Of a DNA stretch of 64,000 nt, positions 25,174 through 34,703 are shown in pieces. The position numbers and the translations under genes are program-made. The DNA comes from Mucilaginibacter sp. UBA5151. GTDB lineage: Bacteria > Bacteroidota > Bacteroidia > Sphingobacteriales > Sphingobacteriaceae. The stretch is from assembly GCA_002413785.1 (NCBI GenBank), contig DHXR01000020.1, forward strand, positions 48,335 to 112,334. Reading direction: 5' to 3'. The first letter of the stretch is position 1, and every line of letters begins with the position of its first letter. The notes below the pieces were generated by a model. It had not been told where the DNA came from. It did no database searches and saw nothing but the letters and a program-made list of their open reading frames with translations.

Positions 25174-25983
25174 GTGAGATATTTTATTCACATAGCCTAT
25201 CATGGCGCCAACTACAGCGGCTGGCAAAAACATCCGGGGGTGCCGAACGTGCAGGAAGTGCTGGAAAAAGCCATAGGCAAACTGTTAAAAAAACAGGCTG
25301 AAATTGTGGGCTGCGGCCGTACAGATGCACAAGTGCATGCAAGCCAGTTCTTTTTTCATACAGATATTGATGAAGAATGGGATTTTGACCTGTTTTTCAG
25401 GCTGAATAAAATATTGCCTGATGATATTGCCGTTTTTGATATTATCCCAATGCAGGGTCAGCCGCACGCTCGGTTTGATGCAATTCAAAGAAGCTATGAT
25501 TACTACATTCACACTTATAAAGACCCTTTTTTAAGCGGGTTCAGCTCACTTTATCCCGAACGGAACCTTGATTTAGATAAGATGAAAGCTGCCGTAGCCC
25601 TACTCCCGCTTTACAACGATTACAGGGGATTTTGCAAATGCCCCGACCGGATTGACCATACCCTTTGTTATGTTTCAACAGCCGCCTTATTTATTGATGA
25701 CAATGGCGACAAACTGAGGTTCCATATCTCCGCCAACCGGTTTTTAAGTAAAATGATCAGGATTATTATGGGCAGGTTACTTGAAATTGGCCGCGGGCAA
25801 ATGAGTGTGGATGAGTTTGAGCACTACCTTATCCATAAAGAAACACCGAAAATTATTATCCCGGCTTACCCCCAGGGGCTTTATCTTTCAAAAGTCACCT
25901 ATCCTTACCTTGATATCCCTCCCCGTTCTGCATTTACGTCCATCCTGCAAAACAGTATGGACATTGACTGGCATGAAATATAA
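25174..25983 (+). CDS. truA: tRNA pseudouridine synthase A
   Basis: TruA isomerises uridines at positions 38-40 of the tRNA anticodon arm. The protein has 269 aa. The nucleophile Asp51 is in GCGRTDAQVHA, and the N-terminus YFIHIAYHGANYSGWQ and the block RFHISANRFLSKMIRIIMG (splitting into NRFL and MIRIIMG motifs) fit the family. The start is GTG at 25174, 23 bp after the previous stop; no ATG in frame would keep the conserved N-terminus. After the gene come 303 bp of repeats. Confidence 0.94.
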   Translation: MRYFIHIAYHGANYSGWQKHPGVPNVQEVLEKAIGKLLKKQAEIVGCGRTDAQVHASQFFFHTDIDEEWDFDLFFRLNKILPDDIAVFDIIPMQGQPHARFDAIQRSYDYYIHTYKDPFLSGFSSLYPERNLDLDKMKAAVALLPLYNDYRGFCKCPDRIDHTLCYVSTAALFIDDNGDKLRFHISANRFLSKMIRIIMGRLLEIGRGQMSVDEFEHYLIHKETPKIIIPAYPQGLYLSKVTYPYLDIPPRSAFTSILQNSMDIDWHEI

Positions 25984-26075
25984 ACCCCTTTTGACCGAAT
26001 TATGCGGGGAAATCGCTTTTAAATAATTAAAACTCAAGGTACGATATACTGACGGGAAATTCACCAGCTATTCAT

Positions 26076-26142
26076 GCCCCATTAGGGGCTACCTGTTTGT
26101 AGAAAAAGAAATCACAACAAAATATTACCCCGTTAGGGGTAA
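26076..26142. repeat. GGGGCTACCTGTTTGTAGAAA-type repeat in the gap after truA
   Basis: GCCCC-atta-GGGGC at 26076-26089 is followed by TACCTGTTTGTAGAAAA, and TTACCCC-gtta-GGGGTAA lies at 26125-26142. The layout (C-run/G-run stem then TTGTAGAAA) is like the left end of the element at 20525. The rest of 25984-26286 has GAAGGGTAGCCCC and CTACAAACGGGTA, which are inverted partial copies. No gene is seen in the gap. Confidence 0.6.
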
Positions 26143-26286
26143 CCCATTCGCGAAGGGTAGCCCCTGGACTGGGCAATTGCCTGGTGGGTAATCGAATGCT
26201 ACAAACGGGTATCCATGCTGAATTATGCCTGCGTAGCTAAACTACGCTCCAAAAAAGGTAATTTTACACCCTCTTAAAATAAACAG

Positions 26287-27594
26287 ATGGTGTGGTCAGA
26301 AAAATTAAAGCTGAATAAACAATTGCTGCGGTCGGTTGCCGATGCTGGTTATTTAGCCCCCAAAGAAATTCAGTTAAAAACCTTGTCGCGGATTATTGGC
26401 GGTCAGGATGTTATAGCGGTTGGCCCCGATGGTTGCGGTAAAACGACAACATATATATTAGCCGTACTAAACAGACTGAAGCATACTTCGGAAGGGGTTC
26501 CCCGTGTGTTGATACTTGTCCCTGATAAAGAAAGTGTATTGGACGTGATAAGCCGCTTTGAACAGCTGAATAAAAACAAACCGGCATTGATCGTCGGCCT
26601 GTATGCAACGCCCGGAACTGAAAGCCAGATGAATGCCCTTGCCGATGGAGCGGATATTGTAGTTGCGACGCCTGACAGGGCCCGTGCCATTTATCTGAAA
26701 CTTGGCCTTAACCTGAACAAAATAGAACTGTTAATTATTGACGACGCCGAACTGATTGTTAAACAGGGTCTGCAGTTACCTGTAGCAGAACTGGCCAACA
26801 GCATCACCAAATGCCAGCACCTGGTTTTTACTACGGTGGTCCATGATAGGCTCAACAAAATGATGGCCCCCTTCATGAAAAACCCGGCAATTGTTGAAGT
26901 AGAAGAACTTGGCGAATCAAAATTAGAAACCTATCCGCAGGTATTATATCACTTGCCAAATTTCGGTACAAAATTAAACCTGCTAAACCTGTTTATGCAG
27001 GATGAAGAACTGTTTACTAAAACAGTGGTTTTTGTAAATACGCGTCAAACTGCCGAAAAAGTGTATAAAAGACTTCAAAACCGCCAGAAAAATTCTGTCG
27101 CTATATTAAATTCATGGTCGGTAGAGTTTGAGAACATTAAGGAAATAGCTGAATTTAGGGAATTGTCGCAGATTAGGACGCTGATTGTTACTGATGAAAC
27201 GATAGGGTCAACCCGACTTAACGAGATCCCATTTCTGATACATTTTGAGCTGCCTGCCGAAAAAGAAATCTTTATTGACCGGATCATCAATCACAAAACC
27301 AGAAGCGGGGACGAAACGCTGGCAATAAGCTTTGTAACCGACCTTGAATTAGGCATGGTTAGAAAAATTGAACAGGCGACAGGACAAAAAATACCTGTTG
27401 GGGAGCTGCCCGCTGAGCTGTTGATTGAAAAAGAAAAGAAAAACCCCGAACCTGAAGAAAAGCAATCCTCAAAAAAGAAAACGACTGAACCTGTAGCCGG
27501 CGAAGCCTTTCATCAGAAAAAGCCTGAAAATGCAAAAACTTATAACTACAGTTCGGGCCTGAAAGCTAAAATGAATAATAAAAGGAAACATTAG
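26287..27594 (+). CDS. DEAD-box helicase-like protein with degenerate catalytic motifs
   Basis: The protein has 435 aa with the two-lobed fold of RhlE-like DEAD-box proteins and a basic C-terminal tail. Walker A is kept (GPDGCGKT, 46-53), and so are VLILVPDKESV (motif Ia region) and VFVNTRQTAEKVYKRL (motif IV). Other motifs are altered: the Q motif reads PKEIQ, motif II is DDAE (152-155) in place of DEAD, motif III SAT reads TTV, motif V TDxAxRGID reads TDETIGSTRLNE, and motif VI HRIGRTGR reads DRIINHKTRSG. ATP binding is plausible, but unwinding is doubtful. It may act as a regulatory or RNA-binding paralogue. Confidence 0.85.
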   Translation: MVWSEKLKLNKQLLRSVADAGYLAPKEIQLKTLSRIIGGQDVIAVGPDGCGKTTTYILAVLNRLKHTSEGVPRVLILVPDKESVLDVISRFEQLNKNKPALIVGLYATPGTESQMNALADGADIVVATPDRARAIYLKLGLNLNKIELLIIDDAELIVKQGLQLPVAELANSITKCQHLVFTTVVHDRLNKMMAPFMKNPAIVEVEELGESKLETYPQVLYHLPNFGTKLNLLNLFMQDEELFTKTVVFVNTRQTAEKVYKRLQNRQKNSVAILNSWSVEFENIKEIAEFRELSQIRTLIVTDETIGSTRLNEIPFLIHFELPAEKEIFIDRIINHKTRSGDETLAISFVTDLELGMVRKIEQATGQKIPVGELPAELLIEKEKKNPEPEEKQSSKKKTTEPVAGEAFHQKKPENAKTYNYSSGLKAKMNNKRKH

Positions 27595-27617
27595 TGGTGG
27601 TGATTTGAGGTTAGAGA

Positions 27618-27866
27618 TCAGAGATTAGTGTCTTGTCCTGAACTTGTTAAATAAGGGGTGGCTATATACAGATCTTCCACTTTTTTCCTGGCCCATTCGG
27701 TTTTACGCAGAAATTTTAAGCTTGATTTTATGCTTGGGTCTGTAGTGAAACAGTTAATATGGATACGCACGGCCAGTTCCGGCCAGCCATAATGGTCAAC
27801 AAGGGCCGTTAATATCATTTCTAAAGTTTTCCCATGAAGTGGATTATTGGCCTGTTGCTGCGTCAT
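27618..27866 (-). CDS. VF530-family (DUF2132) small DNA-binding protein
   Basis: The protein has 82 aa. NNPLHGKTLEMILTALVDHY and GWPELAVRIHINCFTTDPSI followed by KSSLKFLRKTEWARKKVEDLY are the hallmark of the VF530 family, small helical proteins reported to bind DNA. The biological role is not known. The gene starts close to the next minus-strand gene and may share its transcript. Confidence 0.85.
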   Translation of the reverse strand: MTQQQANNPLHGKTLEMILTALVDHYGWPELAVRIHINCFTTDPSIKSSLKFLRKTEWARKKVEDLYIATPYLTSSGQDTNL

Positions 27867-27912
27867 TCAACAAAAATAACATAATTCATGTGTGTGTGTC
27901 GCCGGTATAATT

Positions 27913-28356
27913 TTATTCCTCTGCATCCTGCTCCACAAATTCTTTTAACGCGGTTCCAATAAAATGTGTCCACCCTTGTACAAAATTTTGTTTAGCCAGG
28001 TCAGGGTGAAGATCTCCGCGGAAGGTTTCGACTTGGTTATGCGTTAAAACTATCCTTGTTTTGCCATCTTCGTTAAAAAGTTCAAAACTAACTAATGAGT
28101 CACCGGGATAACCGCCAAATTTCCACTCATAACTAATCTTTTTACCACGTATAACTTCCTTTACTTTCCATATATGCGGGAATATCTTCCCTCCGCTTTC
28201 AACATCGAATACTGTTTCAAACCCAATTTCAGGTTCAAATTCGATAAGCGATGGAAAATACCATTGCCGCATTTGCTCAAGGCCGGTTATGGCATGCCAT
28301 ACCTTTTCAATGGGCGCGTTATATATACGCTGTACTATAATTGGCTCTGTTTTCAC
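27913..28356 (-). CDS. SRPBCC / AHSA1-family START-like protein
   Basis: The protein has 147 aa. The start (IVQRIYNAPIEKVWHAITG), the block MRQWYFPSLIEFEPEIGFET and the C-terminal GWTHFIGTALKEFVEQ are typical of activator of Hsp90 homologue 1-like (AHSA1/SRPBCC) proteins, which form a hydrophobic cavity in a helix-grip fold. Most such small bacterial members have no known ligand. It is followed by the VF530-family gene on the same strand. Confidence 0.88.
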   Translation of the reverse strand: MKTEPIIVQRIYNAPIEKVWHAITGLEQMRQWYFPSLIEFEPEIGFETVFDVESGGKIFPHIWKVKEVIRGKKISYEWKFGGYPGDSLVSFELFNEDGKTRIVLTHNQVETFRGDLHPDLAKQNFVQGWTHFIGTALKEFVEQDAEE

Positions 28357-28506
28357 TTTATTTATATCCTTAAACTTTTTATCAAAAATAGAGATTTACG
28401 CTAAACAAAAATAAGATAAATTGCGCCCGAATTGGGCAATGAACTAATTTATGAACAATGAACAGTTCTGCCGCAAACTATGAACCATCAACACTGAACT
28501 AAACCA

Positions 28507-29115
28507 ATGAAGTACGCTGATATTGATAAGCGCAAAAAAGCTTTTATTTTTGAACTGGATAATGTAATTTATCCCGAAAAGGATTATTTATACCAGGTTT
28601 ATTACATTTTTGCCAGCCTGCTTGAATATACAGAAAATTTCGATGCTAAAGAAACAACCAATTTAATGGTAGATACGTATAATGCAGAGGGAAGTGATAG
28701 GGTGTTTGATCGTTTAAAAGAAAAGTTAAATATTGATGAGAAATTTCGCGATAATTTAAACAACCTTTTGATCACTGCTAAACTGCCGCTAAAGTTATTG
28801 GTATATAAAAACATCCTGAATTTATTGCAGGATATTGTTATTGACAGAAAAAAAGTGTTTATTGTAACCAACGGCAATCCGGAGCAGCAATTGAATAAAA
28901 TTAAACAAATGGAATGGCACGGCCTTGAACCCTATTTAACGGCCTACTTTGCCGAAGAAACATTTGCGAAGCCTGAGCCTGATGCCATTGATTTATTAAT
29001 AAAAGACCACAACTTACAGCGCAGGGATATTTTAATGATTGAAAACGCTGAAAATGATCGTCTTTGCGCTGAAACATGCGGTATTGATTATATTAACGTA
29101 CAAGAATTTTTATAA
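28507..29115 (+). CDS. HAD-superfamily protein lacking the nucleophilic Asp
   Basis: The protein has 202 aa. The HAD fold is visible: motif I FIFELDNVIYPEKD (residues 14-27), a helical cap, motif II VTNGNPEQQ, motif III with the Lys in AKPEPDAI, and a motif IV region LMIENAENDRLCAE. In motif I the first Asp, which normally forms the phospho-aspartate intermediate (DxD), is Glu16, while Asp18 is kept. Motif IV lacks the usual GD. These changes make classic phosphatase activity unlikely. The remaining fold resembles pyrimidine 5'-nucleotidase or YjjG-like members. A stand-alone gene. Confidence 0.8.
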   Translation: MKYADIDKRKKAFIFELDNVIYPEKDYLYQVYYIFASLLEYTENFDAKETTNLMVDTYNAEGSDRVFDRLKEKLNIDEKFRDNLNNLLITAKLPLKLLVYKNILNLLQDIVIDRKKVFIVTNGNPEQQLNKIKQMEWHGLEPYLTAYFAEETFAKPEPDAIDLLIKDHNLQRRDILMIENAENDRLCAETCGIDYINVQEFL

Positions 29116-29180
29116 AACATAACCATAAGATATCCTGATTTATTTCGTTACCTATTAACAAACTGTAAACAATCATTCAC

Positions 29181-30725
29181 ATGAAAAAAATATTTTACTT
29201 AATTATTGTACTGTCGGCCGGTTTAATTGCATCTTGTAAAAAAGACAATAAAACTACCGTTACGCCTTTGCCAACCGGCCCGTCAAAGAACGGCAGTACG
29301 CTGCAATTGATCCAGGACTCCATTTACCTTTATGCCAAAGAAGACAATTTATGGTTTGATCAGTTGCCCACTTATGCGGCTTTCCAGCCACGCTCATTTA
29401 CCAACCCCGAAGATTTAACGGCTTTAAGCAATGAGCTTAACGCGCTTTCCCAGTATGCTATTAACCCGGCGACAAATGCCCCGTACGAGTATTATAAATA
29501 TGCCCCGGGCCAGGCCAAATATTCATTTATTGACAATGGCACCGAAACCGCAGCTTTAAATGGCGTTAAAGGTGATTTTGGTTTTGATTTACAATATAAC
29601 CTGGTGAACGATCTGCGTATTGAATATGTTTATCCCGGCTCACCTGCCAGCCTCGCCGGCTTAACCCGGGGCTGCCAGATCACAAGCATTAATGGGAGTA
29701 GTAATATATCTTATGATGGTGTTATCAGCGGCGTTGTTTATGGAACGGGGACAAGTACTAATCTGAATTTTGTAAATAACGCGGTTTTTAATAGCGGCAC
29801 TATTACGATGACGGTAACAACCCTTAGCGGAAGTACAAAAACTGTAAGCCTGGCAACGACCAGCTATAATGTAAACCCTGTATTAAAAGATACAGTTTAT
29901 ACTGAAACGAGCGGCAAAAAATTGGGGTATATTGTTTTTAACAGTTTCGTATCCGATGCAGTTGCAGACCCATTGTTAAATGCTGCTTTCGCCAATTTTG
30001 CAACGCAGGGCATAAGCGACCTGGTTGTTGACCTGCGCTACAACGGAGGCGGATACGTTTCAACAGCAGAATATCTCGATAATTTAATTGTTCCGCCTGC
30101 TAAGAGCGGAACACTGATGTACAACACTTATTACAATAGTAATTTGGTAAGCGGGAAGGACCCTTTGATTACAAGCCAGTTTGGGTCTGTTGATTTCTCA
30201 GTAGCCGCAAATGCTGTAAATTTTGCAAAACAGGGAAGTTTGAATATCAACCGGGTATTCTTTATCATGACAGGACAAACAGCATCGGCAAGTGAATTGA
30301 CCATCAATAACCTGCGCCCGGAAATGGATGTTGAGTTCGTTGGTTCACAAAGTTATGGTAAACCTGTTGGCTTTTTTGGTCTTAAAATCAACAAATACAC
30401 CGTGTACACACCTGAATTTTCCATAGAAAACGCTGCCGGCCAGGGTGGGTATTATCAAGGGTTTATACCGGGAGCTACCGGCTACCCCGGCGTCAATAGT
30501 TATGATGACCTGACCAAAGATTTTGGCGACCCCAAAGAAGGTTTGTTAAGCCATATTTTAAACTATGTAAATACCGGCACTTATGCGGTAGCAAGGCAAA
30601 CTGTACAAAGCCTGTCTCCGGAGGTGAGAGCTTTATCGCTGAACGGAGCAAATACCGCTTCTTTGCATGTCTCAAAATTCACCGGAATGGTGCTGAATAA
30701 AAAACTGAAACACAAAATAAGGTGA
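29181..30725 (+). CDS. S41-family peptidase, lipoprotein
   Basis: The protein has 514 aa. The signal peptide has a lipobox (IASCK), so the protein is probably anchored to a membrane facing the periplasm or surface. A PDZ-like domain (about 120-215, LRIEYVYPGSPASLAGLTRG) precedes the tail-specific protease domain: VVDLRYNGGGYVSTAEYL and the catalytic serine in GQTASASELTINNL (Ser369). The usual catalytic Lys follows in EFVGSQSYGKPVGF. Family knowledge: S41 enzymes cut unstructured C-termini of exported proteins. It ends at a heptamer repeat array. Confidence 0.88.
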   Translation: MKKIFYLIIVLSAGLIASCKKDNKTTVTPLPTGPSKNGSTLQLIQDSIYLYAKEDNLWFDQLPTYAAFQPRSFTNPEDLTALSNELNALSQYAINPATNAPYEYYKYAPGQAKYSFIDNGTETAALNGVKGDFGFDLQYNLVNDLRIEYVYPGSPASLAGLTRGCQITSINGSSNISYDGVISGVVYGTGTSTNLNFVNNAVFNSGTITMTVTTLSGSTKTVSLATTSYNVNPVLKDTVYTETSGKKLGYIVFNSFVSDAVADPLLNAAFANFATQGISDLVVDLRYNGGGYVSTAEYLDNLIVPPAKSGTLMYNTYYNSNLVSGKDPLITSQFGSVDFSVAANAVNFAKQGSLNINRVFFIMTGQTASASELTINNLRPEMDVEFVGSQSYGKPVGFFGLKINKYTVYTPEFSIENAAGQGGYYQGFIPGATGYPGVNSYDDLTKDFGDPKEGLLSHILNYVNTGTYAVARQTVQSLSPEVRALSLNGANTASLHVSKFTGMVLNKKLKHKIR

Positions 30726-30805
30726 GTGGTGAATGGTGAAAGCCGAAAGCCGAACGGTGAAAGGTGAAAGGTGAAAGGTGAAAGGTGAAAGGTGAAAGCC
30801 GAAAT
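30722..30805. repeat. Heptamer tandem array (GTGAAAG), 12 units
   Basis: Twelve 7-bp units in register: GTGAGTG, GTGAATG, GTGAAAG, CCGAAAG, CCGAACG, six GTGAAAG, CCGAAAT. Partly complementary 7-bp units follow (GGCTTTT, TTCTTTT, ACCTTTT from 30812). It overlaps the last bases of the S41 gene. Confidence 0.85.
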
Positions 30806-30865
30806 TACAGAGGCTTTTTTCTTTTACCTTTTTATTTTTTACCGGCAAGTAATTTTGGCGATTTT

Positions 30866-30898
30866 AGATTTGACAACTTTTGAAAAGTTGTCAAATCT
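30866..30898. repeat. 33-nt palindrome (16+1+16), copy 2
   Basis: Arm AGATTTGACAACTTTT, central G, exact reverse complement. It lies between the convergent S41 gene and smc. Confidence 0.9.
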
Positions 30899-30936
30899 TT
30901 TCGCCTTAGATTTCGCCTTACCTTTTTGCTTCCGGC

Positions 30937-33900
30937 TTAATCAACCAGTTCCCGCAAATCAACCGGAACAACTCTTGAAATGCCTTGTTCAACCATCGTT
31001 ACACCGTAAATAATATCGGTACTGGCGATGGTTCTTTTATTGTGGGATATAACGATGAATTGCGACTGTTTTGAAAACTCGCGGATGATATTATTAAATT
31101 TATCGATGTTGGTATCATCGAGTGGGGCATCCACTTCATCAAAAATACAAAAAGGAGCGGGTTTTAACAGGTAAAGCGAAAACAGGATTGCCGTCGCTGT
31201 AAGTGTTTTTTCCCCTCCCGATAACTGGTTGATCGAAAGCGGACGTTTCCCCTTAGGCTTAGCAATAATATCAATTTCCGATTCCAGCGGATGAGCCGGG
31301 TCTGTCAGTATCAAATCGCATGAATCTTCTTCGTTAAATAAGGAACGGAATACTTTTATAAAGTTTTCCCTTACCATAACAAATGATGTCATGAATTTTT
31401 CCCGCGCGGTATCATCAATTTCCTGTATGGTGGCTAATAAAGATGCCTTCGCTTCACTCAAATCCTTTTTTTGCGCCTGTATAAAGGTATAACGTTCGTT
31501 CATTTCGTTATAAGCCTCAACGGCCAGTGGGTTAATTGCGCCGAAATCGTCTAATTGCCGTTTCAGTTTTTCTGTCTTTTCCCGTATATCCTGTTCACTT
31601 TCACCTGCTGCTATTTCATTTTCAGGCAATTCCTGTATGTCCACATTAAACTCAACCGATAGCCGCTCTTTTAGGGCATTCAACTCCAGTTTAAGGTTAT
31701 TGCGCTCATCCTTTAATTCATTCTCTATAATTTCGGCATTGTCTTTTTTTCGACGCAAGGCGGTAATTTCGTTTTCGCTCAAAGTGATATTTCCGCGCCA
31801 TTCGTAATATTCCTGTTCGGCCTGCTGCGTAGCTTTCTCAAGTTCCTCTTTTTGTTCGTACATAGCCAGCAGGTCATCATCAGAATCACCTGTCTGCTGC
31901 AAATTTTCCTGGATGGCGATCTTTACCTTTTCCAGTTCGGCACTATTTTGTTTTATCCGGCTATCCAGGCTTTCCTGCTGTGTTTCACGGTAATCCAGAT
32001 CTTTTACCAGGCCCGATACTTTGTTTTGCTGCTGGTGAAAGCGGATATTTTCCTGATTGTAGGCGTTTGATTGGATGGTTACATATTCATTCAGTTCATT
32101 AAAAGCCTCCTGCTTGTCAGTCAGCAAGTCGCTTTGCTGTTGTTTCTGGATTTTTAACTCTTCAAGTTTCGGTTGAAGCAACAGGGTTTCTTCCTTAATG
32201 CTGATGATTTTGCCGGCGATATCAGCTTTACGGTTAAGGCTGTTTTCGATAAATGCCTGGTATTGTTCCTGCCGGGTTTTAACGGTTATCAGTTCAGTGT
32301 TCAACAGGTTCAGGTCATGCTGCTTTTGCTTTATTTCAGCAGCTTTTCCTGAAGCTTTTAAATCCGACAATTTTTGCTGCAGATCAGCAAACCTGCTCTT
32401 AAAGTCGGCAACTTCAATATCAATCAGCTTAATTACCTTTAAAAGATTGTCGAGGTTCTTTGCCCTGCCAATCCGCTTACCTTCAAACAGGCCAACAGAT
32501 CCGCCGGCCATGGTATATCTGGATTTGTTAAACTTGCCGCTTTTTCCGATCAACACTACCCCGGCAGACAATTCGGCAGTATTAAGCGCCTGGTCATTGC
32601 CATCATCAACCAAATAAACGTTCTTTAAGAGGTGATCACATAAGGGCTGATAGTGTTTATCCACTTCAACTACATTCAAGGCCGGGATAGCTCCGTTTAC
32701 ATCAATAATGGCGGGCGGCGATTGATGCTCATAACTGTTCAAAACAAAAAACTGGGCTCTACCCTGCGCCGCACTGCTTAATAAATTGATGGCCCTGATG
32801 GCTTCATTATAACTGTCAACCACATAATGGTTCATCAACGGCTCCAGGTAGTTTTCTATAGCAACACGGTATTCTTCACGGCAAAACAAGATATCGCTGA
32901 ACAATGGGGCATTTTTGGCCCATTCTGTATTTTTCTTTAAAAAGCGGATAGATTCAGGAAAGCCTTCCAGGTTATCCACCATACTTTTGGTAAGGTTATA
33001 TTCGTTTTGTTTGGCGTCAAGCTTCCTGCTTTCGCGGATAATGCTTTCCTGTACCGTATTTAGTTCAAGTTCGGTAAGGGTAATCTCTTCCTGTAGTTTG
33101 TTTTCAAATTCAACAATAAGCTGATATTCACTTTCATCCGCCTCAACCTGGTCTTGCAGTCCTGCAACAACTTCATTAAAATGGGATAACTCAACTTCTT
33201 TAGTCGAAGTATCTTCCATATTCCGCTGGCTTTCCTGCTCAAGCGCCTGCTGCTGAATTTGCAGAATATCCAGGTCTTTTTCCGTTTTATACACCTGGTT
33301 TTGCAACCGGGTATTAACGCCGGTAAGCTCGTTCAGTTCGTTCCTTGATTCAGTTTGTTTTAAACGTAATTCATCAACAGCGGCTTTCAGGTCAGCTACC
33401 TTTAACTGAACGGCTTGCAGGTTTTCATCTTCCTGCGCTTTTTCTTCGGCAAGCCGTTTAAGGTTATAAAGCACGTGGTTAAGCTGGGCCTTATCGCGTT
33501 CCAGGTCTTCGGTTAACCGTGTTTCTTTATCCTGCTGAAACCGCAGCTGTTCATTTTTGATTTTCTTTTCGCTTTCGTAGGCCCTTATTTTCGATACAAA
33601 CTCATTTGTGGCCTTTTGCTGCGTGGATAGATTTTTCTCTTTAGTGAGGCTATCAAGCTTCTGTTGCTGTAACAACGCTTCCAACTGATCTATTTGGGTT
33701 ACGATGCCCGATTTTTCAACCTTATGTTTTTGGTCGCGATCTTCAATCCTGCTTAAGGACTCGCTGAATGAAGCTATCCTGAAAGAGGCCAGCATAATAC
33801 TAAGCGCTTTATATTGCTCTCGGATGCGGTAATAGCGCTCAGTTTTTTTTGCCTGGTTTTCGAGTGTCTTCAGGTTTTTCTCGATCTCGAAAAGCAGGTC

Positions 33901-34476
33901 CTCCACCCTTTCCAAATCGGATTCGGTATCTTTTAATTTACTGAACGTTTGTTTTTTGCGCAGTTTATATTTGGATATGCCCGATGCTTCCTCAAACAAA
34001 TTGCGCCGTGATCCTTCCTTATTGGTGATGATCTCATCGATCATCTTTAACTCAATGATAGAATAAGAATCGGCGCCGATGCCTGTGTCTAAAAACAAGT
34101 CGGTAATATCTTTTAAACGGCACTGAACATCATTCAGGCGATATTCGCTTTCGCCGGTACGATAAAGACGGCGGGTTAATGTTACCTGTGAAAAATCGGT
34201 GGGCAGTATGTTTTTTGTATTGTCGAACGTAAGGGAAACTTCGGCCAGGTTAGCAGCCTTGCGGCTTTTGCTACCGTTAAATATCACGTTATCCATCTTT
34301 TCAGATCGCAGCATCCTGGTGCTTTGCTCACCCAGCACCCAGCGTATCGAATCAACAACGTTTGACTTACCACAGCCGTTGGGACCCACAATAGCAGTAA
34401 CGCCCTCATTAAAATTAATGGTGATCTTGTCGCCAAAGCTCTTAAAGCCTTTGATTTCTAACCGTGTAAGCTGCAT
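30937..34476 (-). CDS. smc: Chromosome segregation protein SMC
   Basis: The protein has 1179 aa, the full SMC length. The N-terminal head has Walker A GPNGCGKSNVVDSIRWVLGE; two long coiled coils (about 170-500 and 660-1000) flank a hinge near 510-650 with YRVAIENYLEPLMNHYVVD; the C-terminal head has the signature LSGGEKTLTATAILFSLYLL and Walker B FCIFDEVDAPLDD. SMC dimers with ScpA/ScpB compact and separate daughter chromosomes; scpA and scpB are not in the window. The gene stands alone, with palindromic repeats at its 3' side and a heptamer repeat upstream. Confidence 0.97.
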   Translation of the reverse strand: MQLTRLEIKGFKSFGDKITINFNEGVTAIVGPNGCGKSNVVDSIRWVLGEQSTRMLRSEKMDNVIFNGSKSRKAANLAEVSLTFDNTKNILPTDFSQVTLTRRLYRTGESEYRLNDVQCRLKDITDLFLDTGIGADSYSIIELKMIDEIITNKEGSRRNLFEEASGISKYKLRKKQTFSKLKDTESDLERVEDLLFEIEKNLKTLENQAKKTERYYRIREQYKALSIMLASFRIASFSESLSRIEDRDQKHKVEKSGIVTQIDQLEALLQQQKLDSLTKEKNLSTQQKATNEFVSKIRAYESEKKIKNEQLRFQQDKETRLTEDLERDKAQLNHVLYNLKRLAEEKAQEDENLQAVQLKVADLKAAVDELRLKQTESRNELNELTGVNTRLQNQVYKTEKDLDILQIQQQALEQESQRNMEDTSTKEVELSHFNEVVAGLQDQVEADESEYQLIVEFENKLQEEITLTELELNTVQESIIRESRKLDAKQNEYNLTKSMVDNLEGFPESIRFLKKNTEWAKNAPLFSDILFCREEYRVAIENYLEPLMNHYVVDSYNEAIRAINLLSSAAQGRAQFFVLNSYEHQSPPAIIDVNGAIPALNVVEVDKHYQPLCDHLLKNVYLVDDGNDQALNTAELSAGVVLIGKSGKFNKSRYTMAGGSVGLFEGKRIGRAKNLDNLLKVIKLIDIEVADFKSRFADLQQKLSDLKASGKAAEIKQKQHDLNLLNTELITVKTRQEQYQAFIENSLNRKADIAGKIISIKEETLLLQPKLEELKIQKQQQSDLLTDKQEAFNELNEYVTIQSNAYNQENIRFHQQQNKVSGLVKDLDYRETQQESLDSRIKQNSAELEKVKIAIQENLQQTGDSDDDLLAMYEQKEELEKATQQAEQEYYEWRGNITLSENEITALRRKKDNAEIIENELKDERNNLKLELNALKERLSVEFNVDIQELPENEIAAGESEQDIREKTEKLKRQLDDFGAINPLAVEAYNEMNERYTFIQAQKKDLSEAKASLLATIQEIDDTAREKFMTSFVMVRENFIKVFRSLFNEEDSCDLILTDPAHPLESEIDIIAKPKGKRPLSINQLSGGEKTLTATAILFSLYLLKPAPFCIFDEVDAPLDDTNIDKFNNIIREFSKQSQFIVISHNKRTIASTDIIYGVTMVEQGISRVVPVDLRELVD

Positions 34477-34548
34477 TTGTGATGTACTGATCCTTAAATT
34501 TTAGAACCTTCAAAGTAATCATAAAAAATTGATTTATTTATGATTTTT

Positions 34549-34700
34549 TTAGAGATTAGAGGTCAGTGTTTAGAGATTAGTTGGTGTAATTAAAAATTTG
34601 CAATGGTCAATTGGCGGCGAAAAATAAACCAGCCATTCTATTCCGAACTCCCTGTATTTTCAAACAAGGCAAACTAATCTCTAACCTCCAACCACTAATC
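34549..34700. repeat. Heptamer-period inverted repeat (TTAGAGA family)
   Basis: Left arm TTAGAGA, TTAGAGG, TCAGTGT, TTAGAGA, TTAGTTG (34549-34583); right arm ACTAATC, TCTAACC, TCCAACC, ACTAATC (34673-34700) followed by TCTTCAA. It fills the smc-PhzF gap. Related arms are at 23424-23499 and 27600-27632. Confidence 0.75.
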
Positions 34701-34703
34701 TCT

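Noticed and set aside
26076..26270. Riboswitch or structured leader before the DEAD-box-like gene
   Set aside because: The stems are copies of dispersed repeat ends and do not match any known riboswitch class that I can recognise.
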